Under the pieces are notes generated by a model. It ran no database searches and was not told where the DNA came from. It was given only the letters and a program-made list of their open reading frames with translations. A program made the translations under genes and the position numbers. A stretch of 64,000 bases of DNA from Alistipes shahii WAL 8301 (GTDB lineage: Bacteria > Bacteroidota > Bacteroidia > Bacteroidales > Rikenellaceae): positions 1,240,001 through 1,304,000 of the forward strand of contig NZ_CP102253.1 in the NCBI RefSeq assembly GCF_025145845.1, in the 5' to 3' direction. Shown here piece by piece: positions 49,509 to 57,876 of this stretch (position 1 is its first letter; each line of letters starts with the position of its first letter).

Positions 49509-49925
49509 ATGAAAATGAAGAAAATTCGGAGCGCACGCTCCAAAGAGAAGACAGAAAAGCGTGTTTCGGTCAATTTCACGCCGACGGAATACGCTCATTT
49601 CCTCACGATGAAAGAGGAAAGCGGTGTGCCAAGTCTGTCACTATTCATCAAGGCAAGGGTCTTTAACGAGACTTTCCGAGTGATAAAAGTGGATCGTTCC
49701 TTGCTTGACTATTATCAAAAACTGACGACTTTGTACGGACAATTTCGCAGTGTCGGAGTGAATTACAACCAGACAGTTGTCGCTTTGAAGAGCAACTTTA
49801 CTGAGAAAAAAGCCTTTGCAATGCTTGCCAAGTTGGAGAAAATGACGTTTGAATTGGCAATAATTGGAGGTGAAATCGTACAACTCACCCGTGAGTTTCA
49901 GGAGAAATGGCAACATCGGCAATAG
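49509..49925 (+). CDS. MobA-like mobilization accessory protein (138 aa)
   Basis: The pattern 'EKRVSVNFTPTEYAHFLTMK' (ribbon-helix-helix strand), 'GVPSLSLFIKARVFNETFRV' and a helical tail with YGQFRSVGVNYNQTVVALKS match the small MobA/MobC-type relaxosome protein of CTnDOT-like elements, which precedes the relaxase MobB. No relaxase follows; a terminator comes within 40 bp. The gene is therefore orphaned. Confidence 0.72.
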   Translation: MKMKKIRSARSKEKTEKRVSVNFTPTEYAHFLTMKEESGVPSLSLFIKARVFNETFRVIKVDRSLLDYYQKLTTLYGQFRSVGVNYNQTVVALKSNFTEKKAFAMLAKLEKMTFELAIIGGEIVQLTREFQEKWQHRQ

Positions 49926-49961
49926 CCTTTTACTGTGCATTATTATTCCTTAATGAACAAA

Positions 49962-49996
49962 AATCAGGCTTCCCTCTCATTTTGGGAAGCCTGATT
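49962..49996. terminator. Convergent terminator
   Basis: AATCAGGCTTCCC (49962-49974) and GGGAAGCCTGATT (49984-49996), a 13-bp stem, stand between the MobA-like gene and the convergent RteC-like pseudogene. Confidence 0.8.
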
Positions 49997-50012
49997 AAGC
50001 ATTTGAATGCAT

Positions 50013-50595
50013 TTATCGTTTCTTGTATTTTCCGCCTTTCAGGTCACTCTCAACCATTCGTTTGTTCATTTTCTCTCGGAGGTCATCAAGGAAATAGGTG
50101 CGACTGTCATCCTTGCGGTGTTTCATGTTCATATAGACGTTGTAGCAGTTCTTGATTTCTACACCCAAGATTTCAGAAAAGGCATCTGCCAATTCTTCTA
50201 TACCAATTTCACCATCGTTAATACAGCCATAGGTATCGAGTGCATAGAGTAGTTCGACCAAGTCTGTTGCCCTGCCTGTCCAACGGAGTTTCTTCGCAGG
50301 TCTGACTGGCAAAGCAGGAAGAAGCCCCTGCATTCGCATCCTCAACAATAGCAACTCTGTGTCAATAACACAGAGCAGTTCCGATACATTTTTTCCCCAT
50401 TTCGGTTGTTATACCTATTTTTTCAACCATACCTCTTAAATGGAATCGAGTAAAGTTCAATGTGCGAAACAATGAAACAAGATTTTCTTCACTATTCCCC
50501 AACTTTATGATTTCTCTGATAAGGTCATCGGTTGCTTCCGTACTTTTATTAGAGAATAGCATCTCAAAAGATGCGTTTTTAATAAGTCTTTTCAT
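50013..50595 (-). pseudogene. RteC-like regulator with homopolymer frameshift
   Basis: The C-terminal 130 codons match RteC, the excision regulator of CTnDOT: RATDLVELLYALDTYGCIND, GVEIKNCYNVYMNMKHRKDD, SRTYFLDDLREKM. Upstream, a 77-codon frame (MKRLIKNASFEMLFSNKSTE ... GITTEMGKK) lies in another phase. Removing one A from the run at 50389-50394 (six T on the plus strand) joins EMGK to NVSELLCVIDTELLLLRM and gives one protein of about 190 residues. So it is a frameshifted RteC-like gene, or a run-length assembly error. Confidence 0.65.
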
Positions 50596-50686
50596 ATTGC
50601 CTGATGGTTTTTGCAGGCAAAGTTCTGAAGATTGTTCAGGGCAAAATAACCCTCAAACGGCAAGTAATATCCCTATTGCATAAAAC

Positions 50687-51703
50687 TCACAAAGAGTCGA
50701 GATATTGCTTGGGTTTTATTCTGTGATATTTGCGGAAAGCCTCCGTGAAGTGGCTGAGATTGGCATATCCGATTTTATAGCCTACTTCGGATACAGAGTA
50801 AAGACGAGTGGAAAGCAGTCGTTTTGCCCATTCCATCTTTTCGGATAGGGCATACTCGGCAATCGCCTTGCCGATAACCTGCTTGAAGCATTTTTGCAGT
50901 TTGGAGCTACTCATTGCTGCTTCACGTGCCAGTTCGGGAATGCTCGGTACGTTGTTTAAACTTTGTAAAATCCGGCGACGGACACGGAATACTGCTTCCA
51001 CATCGTTCAAATTCAAGTTGGAAAGAGATTTTACTTCCGAACGCTTTTCGAGTTTTTCAAGGAATATTGTCAGCAGTTCTATTGCCTTTCCGTGCAGATG
51101 GAGGGGAGAGAAAGGCGCATCGCTTTTGGCTATCGCCTTGATGCCATCCAATACTTGTTGCATCGCAGGTGTGATAGTCTCGAAGAGATAAAAAGACTTG
51201 TCCGACAGGAGCAACCGACCGATATAGGTTTCGTGAGCCGTATCCATTTGCTCTATCCAATCCTTGTTGAAAGTCAATGTGATGTTTTCATACTGCCGTT
51301 TAGGCGCGAAAGTCCATTCCGTAGGGATATTGCTCGAAGGCATAAAGATACCGTCAAGTGTATCCACCCCAACCGTTTTCGTGCTTGTACCGATAATCTG
51401 CTCGTGTTTATGCTCGTTGATATAAAACATCACGGGAATCCATTTCGAGTTTTCCACCGAGCGACGCACCATTGTCATCGGTTCGTATGCCATAAAACTG
51501 ATGTAGGTCAATGTGAGCCACGGCAACGGGTAGTATTGCTTGAAAAAGCCGCTGCCCACCGAAGGCGGAATGGTAAAACCGTTATCCGTTACCGATGTGC
51601 CAAATTGCTCGGCAACCATCTCCATCCAATCTTCAGGCTTATTGATTGCACAAAATTCTATGATCATATCATTATACCTTTCTGCAAATTTACAAATAAA
51701 CAA
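50687..51703 (-). CDS. AraC-family transcriptional regulator
   Basis: 338 residues. The C-terminal AraC DNA-binding domain has two HTHs: SIPELAREAAMSSSKLQKCF, then YSVSEVGYKIGYANLSHFTE and FRKYHRIKPKQYL. The N-terminal 220 residues are a ligand or partner domain without a named family. An internal start, MIIEFCAINKPEDW at 51667, is possible. It lies 3' of the truncated DUF4374 gene on the same strand, separated by a terminator. Regulators of this type often control siderophore or iron uptake (inference from context). Confidence 0.85.
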   Translation of the reverse strand: MFICKFAERYNDMIIEFCAINKPEDWMEMVAEQFGTSVTDNGFTIPPSVGSGFFKQYYPLPWLTLTYISFMAYEPMTMVRRSVENSKWIPVMFYINEHKHEQIIGTSTKTVGVDTLDGIFMPSSNIPTEWTFAPKRQYENITLTFNKDWIEQMDTAHETYIGRLLLSDKSFYLFETITPAMQQVLDGIKAIAKSDAPFSPLHLHGKAIELLTIFLEKLEKRSEVKSLSNLNLNDVEAVFRVRRRILQSLNNVPSIPELAREAAMSSSKLQKCFKQVIGKAIAEYALSEKMEWAKRLLSTRLYSVSEVGYKIGYANLSHFTEAFRKYHRIKPKQYLDSL

Positions 51704-51765
51704 GGATAAAAAAGAAGATTTCCTTATACTTTTATCCTTGTTGAATCACATGCTCTATAAAAAAA

Positions 51766-51797
51766 CAAGAGTATTCCTTTTTGAGGGAATACTCTTG
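51766..51797 (-). terminator. Terminator of the truncated DUF4374 gene
   Basis: CAAGAGTATTCC / GGAATACTCTTG, a 12-bp stem with an 8-base loop, directly after the stop codon region (51809). Confidence 0.75.
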
Positions 51798-51808
51798 CGA
51801 TATGGGAT

Positions 51809-52424
51809 TTACTCAAACGCGACTAAACTTGAAGGTACTCCCACGGCAGTAACAACGGGTGTTTGCGAGCATTCGCCCGTCTTGGTATTGTAGGTATAGT
51901 AGCCCGTTCCGTTATTGCACGTCATACCAAAGACGATGAAATCTTTGTAGCGGGTTATGGCAAAAGAACCGTTACTGTCGGTCATCGGCAAATCGATTTT
52001 TTCGATGGTTTTGTTCCAAATGTCGATTTTCACGGGCTGGAAGTCTTTCTTGAGTATTCCGAATTCAGTGTCCGTTACTTTCAGACAACTATATACTATG
52101 CCGTTACCTGAATAGTAAGACTTTATCATATATTGCCCGGTCTTGCCCATTCCCTTGATGGTCGTTTTCGACAGGTTGAACAGGTAGTCAGCATCCCATT
52201 GGTCGCTTCCCTTGCGGATACGCAGGAATCCTTCCTTATCGGCAACGTTGAAGTTGTTGCCAGCACTGTAAAAGTAGATGTCGCCCCGCTCGTCTATGAA
52301 TGCATCGGAGTGACGAAACAATCCGACCACACTTGTGCGGCTGTCCTTGATGACCTCGGTCTTTTTCGTTTTAAGGTCAACAACAGCCACCTCTGCCCCC
52401 GTCCCCGGTACAAACCATAGAAAT
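51809..52424 (-). pseudogene. DUF4374 beta-propeller lipoprotein, C-terminal half
   Basis: About 200 residues read WFVPGTGAEVAVVDLKTKKT at the cut edge and NNGTGYYTYNTKTGECSQTP near the end. Repeated strands and YYTYNxKTG segments suggest the DUF4374 propeller family, which includes the xenosiderophore-binding surface protein XusB. The N-terminus with its lipobox is missing: similarity ends at about 52424, where the int3 element begins. The family call is moderate; truncation by the element is clear. Confidence 0.6.
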
Positions 52425-52522
52425 CATAGGAAAACAAAAGAATTTATTCACCTTATTATCAACAACTTGCATACTTCTTATTTTCTCCATTTTTGCCATA
52501 TTTTGCCCATTTTCTGTTATTC

Positions 52523-52571
52523 AGTACACTTTTAGTACACTTTGAAATATCATTTTCTTTTGTACCTTTGC
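52523..52571 (+). promoter_or_regulatory. int3 promoter / CTnDOT-type core site with tandem repeats
   Basis: TTTG (52541-52544), 18 bases, TACCTTTG (52563-52570) give a promoter. The same stretch GTACCTTTGC (52562-52571) equals the GTAnnTTTGC core used by CTnDOT-type integrases. Two direct repeats AGTACACTTT (52523-52532, 52534-52543) precede it and may be integrase arm or repressor sites. Confidence 0.55.
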
Positions 52572-52653
52572 AATATCAGAAAACAAAAGAAAATCAACTA
52601 TTTAGCGTAATCACCCGGTTATGGTACCTAAATCGGGATAAAACCTCTAAACA

Positions 52654-53877
52654 ATGGCAAAGTTAGAAAATAAAACGAAAGAAAACCCCAAGTTAGAGCA
52701 AAATAAGCTCTCGGATGGTAGAATTAGCCTTTACTTAGAGTATTATTTAGGTAGAGAGGAAAAGCCCGTATTAGATGAAAACGGCAATCAAGTGTACTAT
52801 GATAGTGGAAAGATGCAAGGCAAGCCCAAGTTTGCAGTAAAGCACAACAGGCGAAAAGAAAACCTTAGTCTGTATCTGATAGATAAGCCCCGTACCCCTG
52901 CGGAACGTCAGCAGAACAAAGAAACGTTGGAACTTGCTACAAAGATACGTGCAGAGCGTGAGCAGGAATTTAAAGAAAGTATGTTGGGCTATCGGTTAAA
53001 AAAAGATAGAACGGTCAATTTCTTAGACTATTTCCAAGCCTATATCAACAGTTATACCAAGAAAGATATTCGCATGGTACAAATTGCGCTTAGCCGTTTT
53101 AAGGACTTCTTAAAAGAGCAATACCCCATGAATGAGTTTAGTATCAAACCGGAACTTATTACCAAAGAAATGATGGAGCAGTTTGTAGCCTATTTGCAAT
53201 CCCGAAGTGTGGGTGAGGGAGCTAAAAGCATTTACCAGCGTTTTAAGAAAGTTATTCGATATGCGATTGACCACGATGTAATGTTGAAAGACCCATGCAA
53301 AAGTGTTACCTGCAAAGTGGATAGCCAAATGCTTCGGAAAGATGTTCTTTCTCCCGAAGAAATACAAAAGCTGGCGGCTTGCCATTATGACAACGAGAAC
53401 CCGAATGTCAGACGGGCTTTTATCTTCTGCCTATACTGCGGTCTGCGCTTCTGTGATGTAAAAGACCTGACCTATAAGAATGTGGATTATGGTAATCGGT
53501 TATTGAAGTTTGAGCAAAGCAAAACAAAGGGACATTCAGCCAGTAGCGGTGTGGTTATTCCTCTGAATGACGGTCTATTGTCTATCATTGGCGAAGCCCC
53601 GGCAGACAAAAACTGTTTGATATTCGATTTGCCTACTTACGAAAGCTGCTGTAAATCAGTAAAGCGTTGGGTAAAGAGAGCCGGGATAGACAAACATATA
53701 AGCTGGCATTGTGCCCGGCACTCGTTTGCCGTGAACATTCTGAACAATGGGGCAAATATAAAAACCGTAGCCAGCCTTTTAGGACATAGCGGATTGAAGC
53801 ATACGGAGAAGTACACCCGTGCGGTGGATAAATTGAAAGAGGAAGCAATAAACAGCTTACCCGAACTAAAGTTTTAA
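52654..53877 (+). CDS. Tyrosine recombinase / integrase of the third element (int3)
   Basis: 407 residues. Unlike int1 and int2 it keeps the first catalytic arginine (CGLRFCDVKDL), then K in the beta-hairpin, HCARH (HxxR), LLGHSGLKHTEKYTRAV with His and the tyrosine nucleophile. The N-terminal arm-binding and core-binding domains are complete. It sits about 230 bp inside the left end of the element that truncated the DUF4374 gene, transcribed inward. It should be active. Confidence 0.92.
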   Translation: MAKLENKTKENPKLEQNKLSDGRISLYLEYYLGREEKPVLDENGNQVYYDSGKMQGKPKFAVKHNRRKENLSLYLIDKPRTPAERQQNKETLELATKIRAEREQEFKESMLGYRLKKDRTVNFLDYFQAYINSYTKKDIRMVQIALSRFKDFLKEQYPMNEFSIKPELITKEMMEQFVAYLQSRSVGEGAKSIYQRFKKVIRYAIDHDVMLKDPCKSVTCKVDSQMLRKDVLSPEEIQKLAACHYDNENPNVRRAFIFCLYCGLRFCDVKDLTYKNVDYGNRLLKFEQSKTKGHSASSGVVIPLNDGLLSIIGEAPADKNCLIFDLPTYESCCKSVKRWVKRAGIDKHISWHCARHSFAVNILNNGANIKTVASLLGHSGLKHTEKYTRAVDKLKEEAINSLPELKF

Positions 53878-53902
53878 CCATAAAAGACTTATCTTTGTAA
53901 CT

Positions 53903-55057
53903 ATGAACTTTGAAGCATTAGTAAAACATATCAGCACGATACAGAACACGTTGCAGGCACAAGCCGCACATGCTGTAAACCTTGCCCTTACTTCCCGTAA
54001 CTGGCTTATGGGTTGCTATATCGTAGAATTTGAGCAGAACGGAGAAGACCGTGCCGCCTACGGTGAACAACTGTTGAAGAAGCTGGAACAACGACTGAAA
54101 ACAAAAGGGCTGAATGAACGTAGATTCCGTGAATTTAGGCGGTTGTATCTTGTTTATCCACAACTAAAAAAACCTGTTACACAATACATTGCATCACAAA
54201 TTCAAATTCGGCAGTCATTGACCGCCGAATTCACTGAACCAATTCGGCGGTTGATGACCGCCGAATCTGAAAGTGGAGTTTGGAAACTATCAACAGAATA
54301 CCCACAAACCGAAACATGGATGATTCCAGCTGATAGATTATTCAATAAATTATCTTCCACCCATTTAAACACTATATCGGGAATTGAGAACCCGGTAAAA
54401 CGTGCTTTCTATGAAATGGAAACTATTCGTGGCTGCTGGTCTGTAAAGGAGTTGGAGCGACAAATCGCATCTTTATATTACGAACGTAGCGGACTATCCA
54501 AAAACAAAGAAGCCCTCTCCGCTTTAGTCCAGCAACAAGCAACCTTATTACAACCTAAAGATGTTATCAATACTCCTGTTACTTTGGAGTTCTTAGGGTT
54601 GAATGAACGTGCATTGGTGACAGAAACTGATTTGGAACAAGCCATTCTTGACAACCTGCAACACTTCCTGTTAGAAATGGGACATGGCTTCTGCTTTGAA
54701 GCCCGGCAAAAACGCATCTTGATTGATGAAGATTATTTCTTTGCCGACCTTGTGTTCTATCACCGTATTTTGAAATGTCATGTTATTGTAGAATTGAAGA
54801 TAGACAAGTTCCACCATGAGTATGCTTCGCAACTAAATATGTATCTGAACTATTTCAAAGCGGAAGTGATGCAGCCGGATGATAATCCACCTATCGGTAT
54901 TCTGCTTTGCACTGAAAAGGGAGATACATTAGTAAAGTATGCCACAGCCGGATTAGACCCAAATATCTTTGTACAGAAGTATAGGATAGAGCTTCCAACA
55001 GAAGAAGAAATAAAAGAGTTCATTTCCTCCTCAAACTATGAGAGTTACAAACTTTAA
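53903..55057 (+). CDS. DUF1016 / PDDEXK nuclease (YhcG family)
   Basis: 384 residues. The N-terminal DUF1016_N helical domain (MNFEALVKHISTIQNTLQAQ ... GLNERRFREFRRLY) is followed by a PDDEXK nuclease domain with YFFADLVFYH (Asp) and VELKID (E-x-K). YhcG-type proteins are common in defence islands and beside integrases; their biological role is unsettled. It starts 25 bp after int3 and is probably co-transcribed. A 10-bp inverted repeat CCGCCGAATT / AATTCGGCGG (54222-54250) lies inside the coding sequence. Confidence 0.88.
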   Translation: MNFEALVKHISTIQNTLQAQAAHAVNLALTSRNWLMGCYIVEFEQNGEDRAAYGEQLLKKLEQRLKTKGLNERRFREFRRLYLVYPQLKKPVTQYIASQIQIRQSLTAEFTEPIRRLMTAESESGVWKLSTEYPQTETWMIPADRLFNKLSSTHLNTISGIENPVKRAFYEMETIRGCWSVKELERQIASLYYERSGLSKNKEALSALVQQQATLLQPKDVINTPVTLEFLGLNERALVTETDLEQAILDNLQHFLLEMGHGFCFEARQKRILIDEDYFFADLVFYHRILKCHVIVELKIDKFHHEYASQLNMYLNYFKAEVMQPDDNPPIGILLCTEKGDTLVKYATAGLDPNIFVQKYRIELPTEEEIKEFISSSNYESYKL

Positions 55058-55288
55058 AATTGGCGAAAAGGAAAAAGGTTGTTTCTTCTTTCGCCAGCAT
55101 ATACTTTCAGTCAATAGAAATAAGTTTAGTTCGTTTTGGACATATATACAAAAGCACAAACTAAACTCACAATAAAGTGGATTAAAAAAAAAGAGAAGAT
55201 GTTTTGACAAAGTCAGGAATCTATTTTTGCTTTTTGAGAGAACAACTCACGAAGTTATTCTATATTTCAATTGTAATTAGTTTATAGT

Positions 55289-55861
55289 ATGGAAGATTTT
55301 AACTCACAATATGCCAACCATTCGAAATTAGAACAGCTAAAGCAGTTCATTTTGGAACATGGTACTTATATCGAACTCAAAAAGGGCGAACGATTCACTA
55401 TTCAAGGCAAAGTGAATCATCGGGGAGCTTATATTGAACACGGCTTATTGAGATATACTCGTGTGGATGAAAAAGGAAACATACACATAGTAGGATATAC
55501 TTTCTCCGGAGAATTTGCAGGAAGTTTATGCACTCTTATAGAACCCAATCAACCGTCATTAGTAACAATTGAAGCCGTTTGCGATACAAAGATTTGTTAT
55601 ATGTCCTATTCAAAAGTGGAGGAATTCTTTGCTGCAAATGTAGAAACCATGCAACTAAAATGTACGCTTGTTGAACAATCATACTTATTAATGTATCATA
55701 GATTAATGGATATGTACTGCAAGACCACAGCAGAGCTGTATCTTGACTTATTGAATAGATGCCCCGATATTCAAGAGTACATTACGTTAAAGGAGATTGC
55801 TTCTTTCTTGCAAGTCACACCGGAAACAATCAGTCGCATACGCCGTGGACTGAATAAATAG
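55289..55861 (+). CDS. Crp/Fnr-family regulator, first of a tandem pair
   Basis: 190 residues. A cyclic-nucleotide-binding-like beta roll (FTIQGKVNHRGAYIEHGLLR) and a C-terminal winged HTH (LKEIASFLQVTPETISRIRR) follow the Crp/Fnr plan. No Fnr-type cysteine cluster, so it is not an oxygen sensor of that kind. The gene is 9 bp upstream of a paralogue. It follows a 230-bp gap with no gene after the DUF1016 gene. Confidence 0.88.
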   Translation: MEDFNSQYANHSKLEQLKQFILEHGTYIELKKGERFTIQGKVNHRGAYIEHGLLRYTRVDEKGNIHIVGYTFSGEFAGSLCTLIEPNQPSLVTIEAVCDTKICYMSYSKVEEFFAANVETMQLKCTLVEQSYLLMYHRLMDMYCKTTAELYLDLLNRCPDIQEYITLKEIASFLQVTPETISRIRRGLNK

Positions 55862-55870
55862 CTTACGATA

Positions 55871-56434
55871 ATGAATGATTTTAATACATATCTCAACAAT
55901 TTGGACTATTCCCATGTAAAAGATTTATTTGCGAGAAAAGGGATATTGCGTACTTACCATAAGAAAGATTTCTTTATCCGGCAAAATGAGGTGGAACGTT
56001 TTGCTGGATGGGTAAAACATGGCACATTTCAATATACGCATATTGACGAAGAAGGAGAAGAGCACATTGTGGGATATGCTTTTACCGATGAATTTGTATG
56101 TGACTATTCTTCTTTTATGAAAAGTTGTCTGTCAGCAGTGAGCATTCAAGCGTTAACAGACTGTTCTGTTTATGAAATATCACGCCATGATATTATAGAA
56201 TGTTGGGAAACGAATATGGAAACTCAACGATTAGGAAGATATGTAGCTGAAAATCTATATGAAATGGTGTATGAACGATTGCTCGATTCGTATTGTACAC
56301 CTGAAATACGATATCAAAGACTAATGAAACGTTGTCCTGACCTTAAAGATACTGTACCCTTGAAAAGTATAGCTTCTTTCTTAGGAGTTACTCCTGAAAC
56401 AGTTAGTCGCATACGCCGCAAACTGGAGAAATAG
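55871..56434 (+). CDS. Crp/Fnr-family regulator, second of a tandem pair
   Basis: 187 residues with the same layout as the preceding protein (YTHIDEEGEEHIVGYAFTDE; LKSIASFLGVTPETVSRIRR). The recognition helices are nearly identical (TPETxSRIRR), so the two may bind the same site or form heterodimers (inference). A terminator follows. The likely targets are the membrane genes downstream. Confidence 0.88.
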   Translation: MNDFNTYLNNLDYSHVKDLFARKGILRTYHKKDFFIRQNEVERFAGWVKHGTFQYTHIDEEGEEHIVGYAFTDEFVCDYSSFMKSCLSAVSIQALTDCSVYEISRHDIIECWETNMETQRLGRYVAENLYEMVYERLLDSYCTPEIRYQRLMKRCPDLKDTVPLKSIASFLGVTPETVSRIRRKLEK

Positions 56435-56461
56435 CCAATCTTTTAACATCCATTATACCGG

Positions 56462-56490
56462 GGTCTTGACAATTGTCAAGACCTTTTTTC
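56462..56490 (+). terminator. Terminator after the regulator pair
   Basis: GGTCTTGACAA / TTGTCAAGACC, an 11-bp perfect palindrome followed by TTTTTTC. Confidence 0.82.
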
Positions 56491-56533
56491 TTTATTCTTC
56501 CGTATTTTGCATTCATGATTTAATAACATTGAT

Positions 56534-56965
56534 ATGATACGTAAATTAACGCAAGAAGAATATAATAATGCGGCTGATTTGTCCTATCAAGTATATATGG
56601 AATGTGGCAGGAATGATTTCACCCAAGAAGGTATTGAAACCTTTAAAAGTTTCGTGTATGACACATCGTTGATGAATACACTTGACATATATGGTGCTTT
56701 TGACAATCATTTATTGATAGGAATAATCGGTGTACATCAAGAAAGGCAACATATATCCCTCTTCTTTGTCTTGCCACACTATCATCAGCAAGGAATAGGG
56801 AAATCGCTATTTGATTATATGATGAGCAATTGTAATTTCACTTATATAACAGTTAATTCTTCAACCTATGCAGAAACTTTTTATACATCTTTAGGCTTCA
56901 AAAAAGTGGGTGAAAAAGAGATTAATAAAGGTATTGTTAGTATCCCTATGAAGAGAAATATATAA
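56534..56965 (+). CDS. GNAT-family acetyltransferase
   Basis: 143 residues with the GNAT acetyl-CoA site: ISLFFVLPHYHQQGIGKSLF (Q-x-x-G-x-G/A in the form QQGIGKS), then YAETFYTSLGFKKVGE. Substrate unknown. AT-rich like its neighbours; stands alone between the regulators and the lipoprotein gene. Confidence 0.88.
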   Translation: MIRKLTQEEYNNAADLSYQVYMECGRNDFTQEGIETFKSFVYDTSLMNTLDIYGAFDNHLLIGIIGVHQERQHISLFFVLPHYHQQGIGKSLFDYMMSNCNFTYITVNSSTYAETFYTSLGFKKVGEKEINKGIVSIPMKRNI

Positions 56966-56995
56966 TTATTGTCAATCACTTAAAATAGAGATAAG

Positions 56996-57157
56996 ATGAA
57001 AAAGAAAATTACTTTATGTATGGTGCTTTCCACATTCATTATTTGCGCCATGTTATGTCTGACAAATTGTAGTAACGATGATGCCCCTACTTCTGTCTTC
57101 ACCCCCGAAGCCTATAATCCCAATAAGATGGTGTGGACGTTGAAGAAGATGTATTAA
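56996..57157 (+). CDS. Small lipoprotein (53 aa)
   Basis: MKKKITLCMVLSTFIICAML, then the lipobox LTNC and a short acidic, polar tail (SNDDAPTSVFTPEAYNPNKM). Too short to hold a domain; either a true small lipoprotein or the remaining start of a longer one. It precedes two outer-membrane protein genes. Confidence 0.55.
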   Translation: MKKKITLCMVLSTFIICAMLCLTNCSNDDAPTSVFTPEAYNPNKMVWTLKKMY

Positions 57158-57178
57158 CGGATAAGGCTTAAATGAAGT

Positions 57179-57847
57179 GTGGATGCGACTAATCAGATAA
57201 TTTCAAACGTTTGGAAAACAGCAATATTTTTGTTGTTTTTTTTATTTCTCGCCCGTCCAGTCAATGCACAAGTACAAAACGGGTGGACTCCAAACGATTC
57301 TGTCCGATTGGCTAAAATGCTGAAAGGAGAAATGCCTATCCATATTGATGATGCTTTTAAAAGGGAATTAGAACAGTCTATTATTGGTCATTCGCCAAAA
57401 GACGATAATAGATACTGGGATGATTTTAGGTTAGATATTGATTTTAAAGAAGATTTTCCGAATGTAGCAAATATTGGGTGCGCCACAACGTTTCACAATA
57501 AATTAAATCATAACAATAATCTATTGAATGGAAATCTAAAATGCAAAAGCCTTATGTTCAATAGTCGGATAGATAAAAATCTACCTCTTATAAAGATTCA
57601 ACAAAATACAAATATGGCTATTCCTTTAAATAAGAAACTATATTTTAGTGTATATGGAAACTATACACTGGATAAAAAACGGAGTGTGATACTTCCTGCA
57701 ACTTCTATCCCTTATCAGATAGGAGCAGGATTTTCATATGAGATAGGCAAATATGTCACTATTAAATCCCAAACGAACTACCAATATAACATAATACAAA
57801 GAAGATGGGAATGGTTCTTTGGTGCAGGAGTTTCTTTTACCTTTTAA
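57179..57847 (+). CDS. Exported beta-rich protein (222 aa)
   Basis: GTG start (57179) gives MDATNQIISNVWKTAIFLLF with a signal peptide ending VNAQ. The mature part has amphipathic strands (KLYFSVYGNYTLDKK, WEWFFGAGVSFTF) and a terminal Phe, as in a small outer-membrane barrel. No named family. It lies 29 bp upstream of the TonB-type receptor gene and probably acts with it. Confidence 0.62.
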   Translation: MDATNQIISNVWKTAIFLLFFLFLARPVNAQVQNGWTPNDSVRLAKMLKGEMPIHIDDAFKRELEQSIIGHSPKDDNRYWDDFRLDIDFKEDFPNVANIGCATTFHNKLNHNNNLLNGNLKCKSLMFNSRIDKNLPLIKIQQNTNMAIPLNKKLYFSVYGNYTLDKKRSVILPATSIPYQIGAGFSYEIGKYVTIKSQTNYQYNIIQRRWEWFFGAGVSFTF

Positions 57848-57876
57848 TAGTTTTGTAATCAATAAACTGAATTCGT

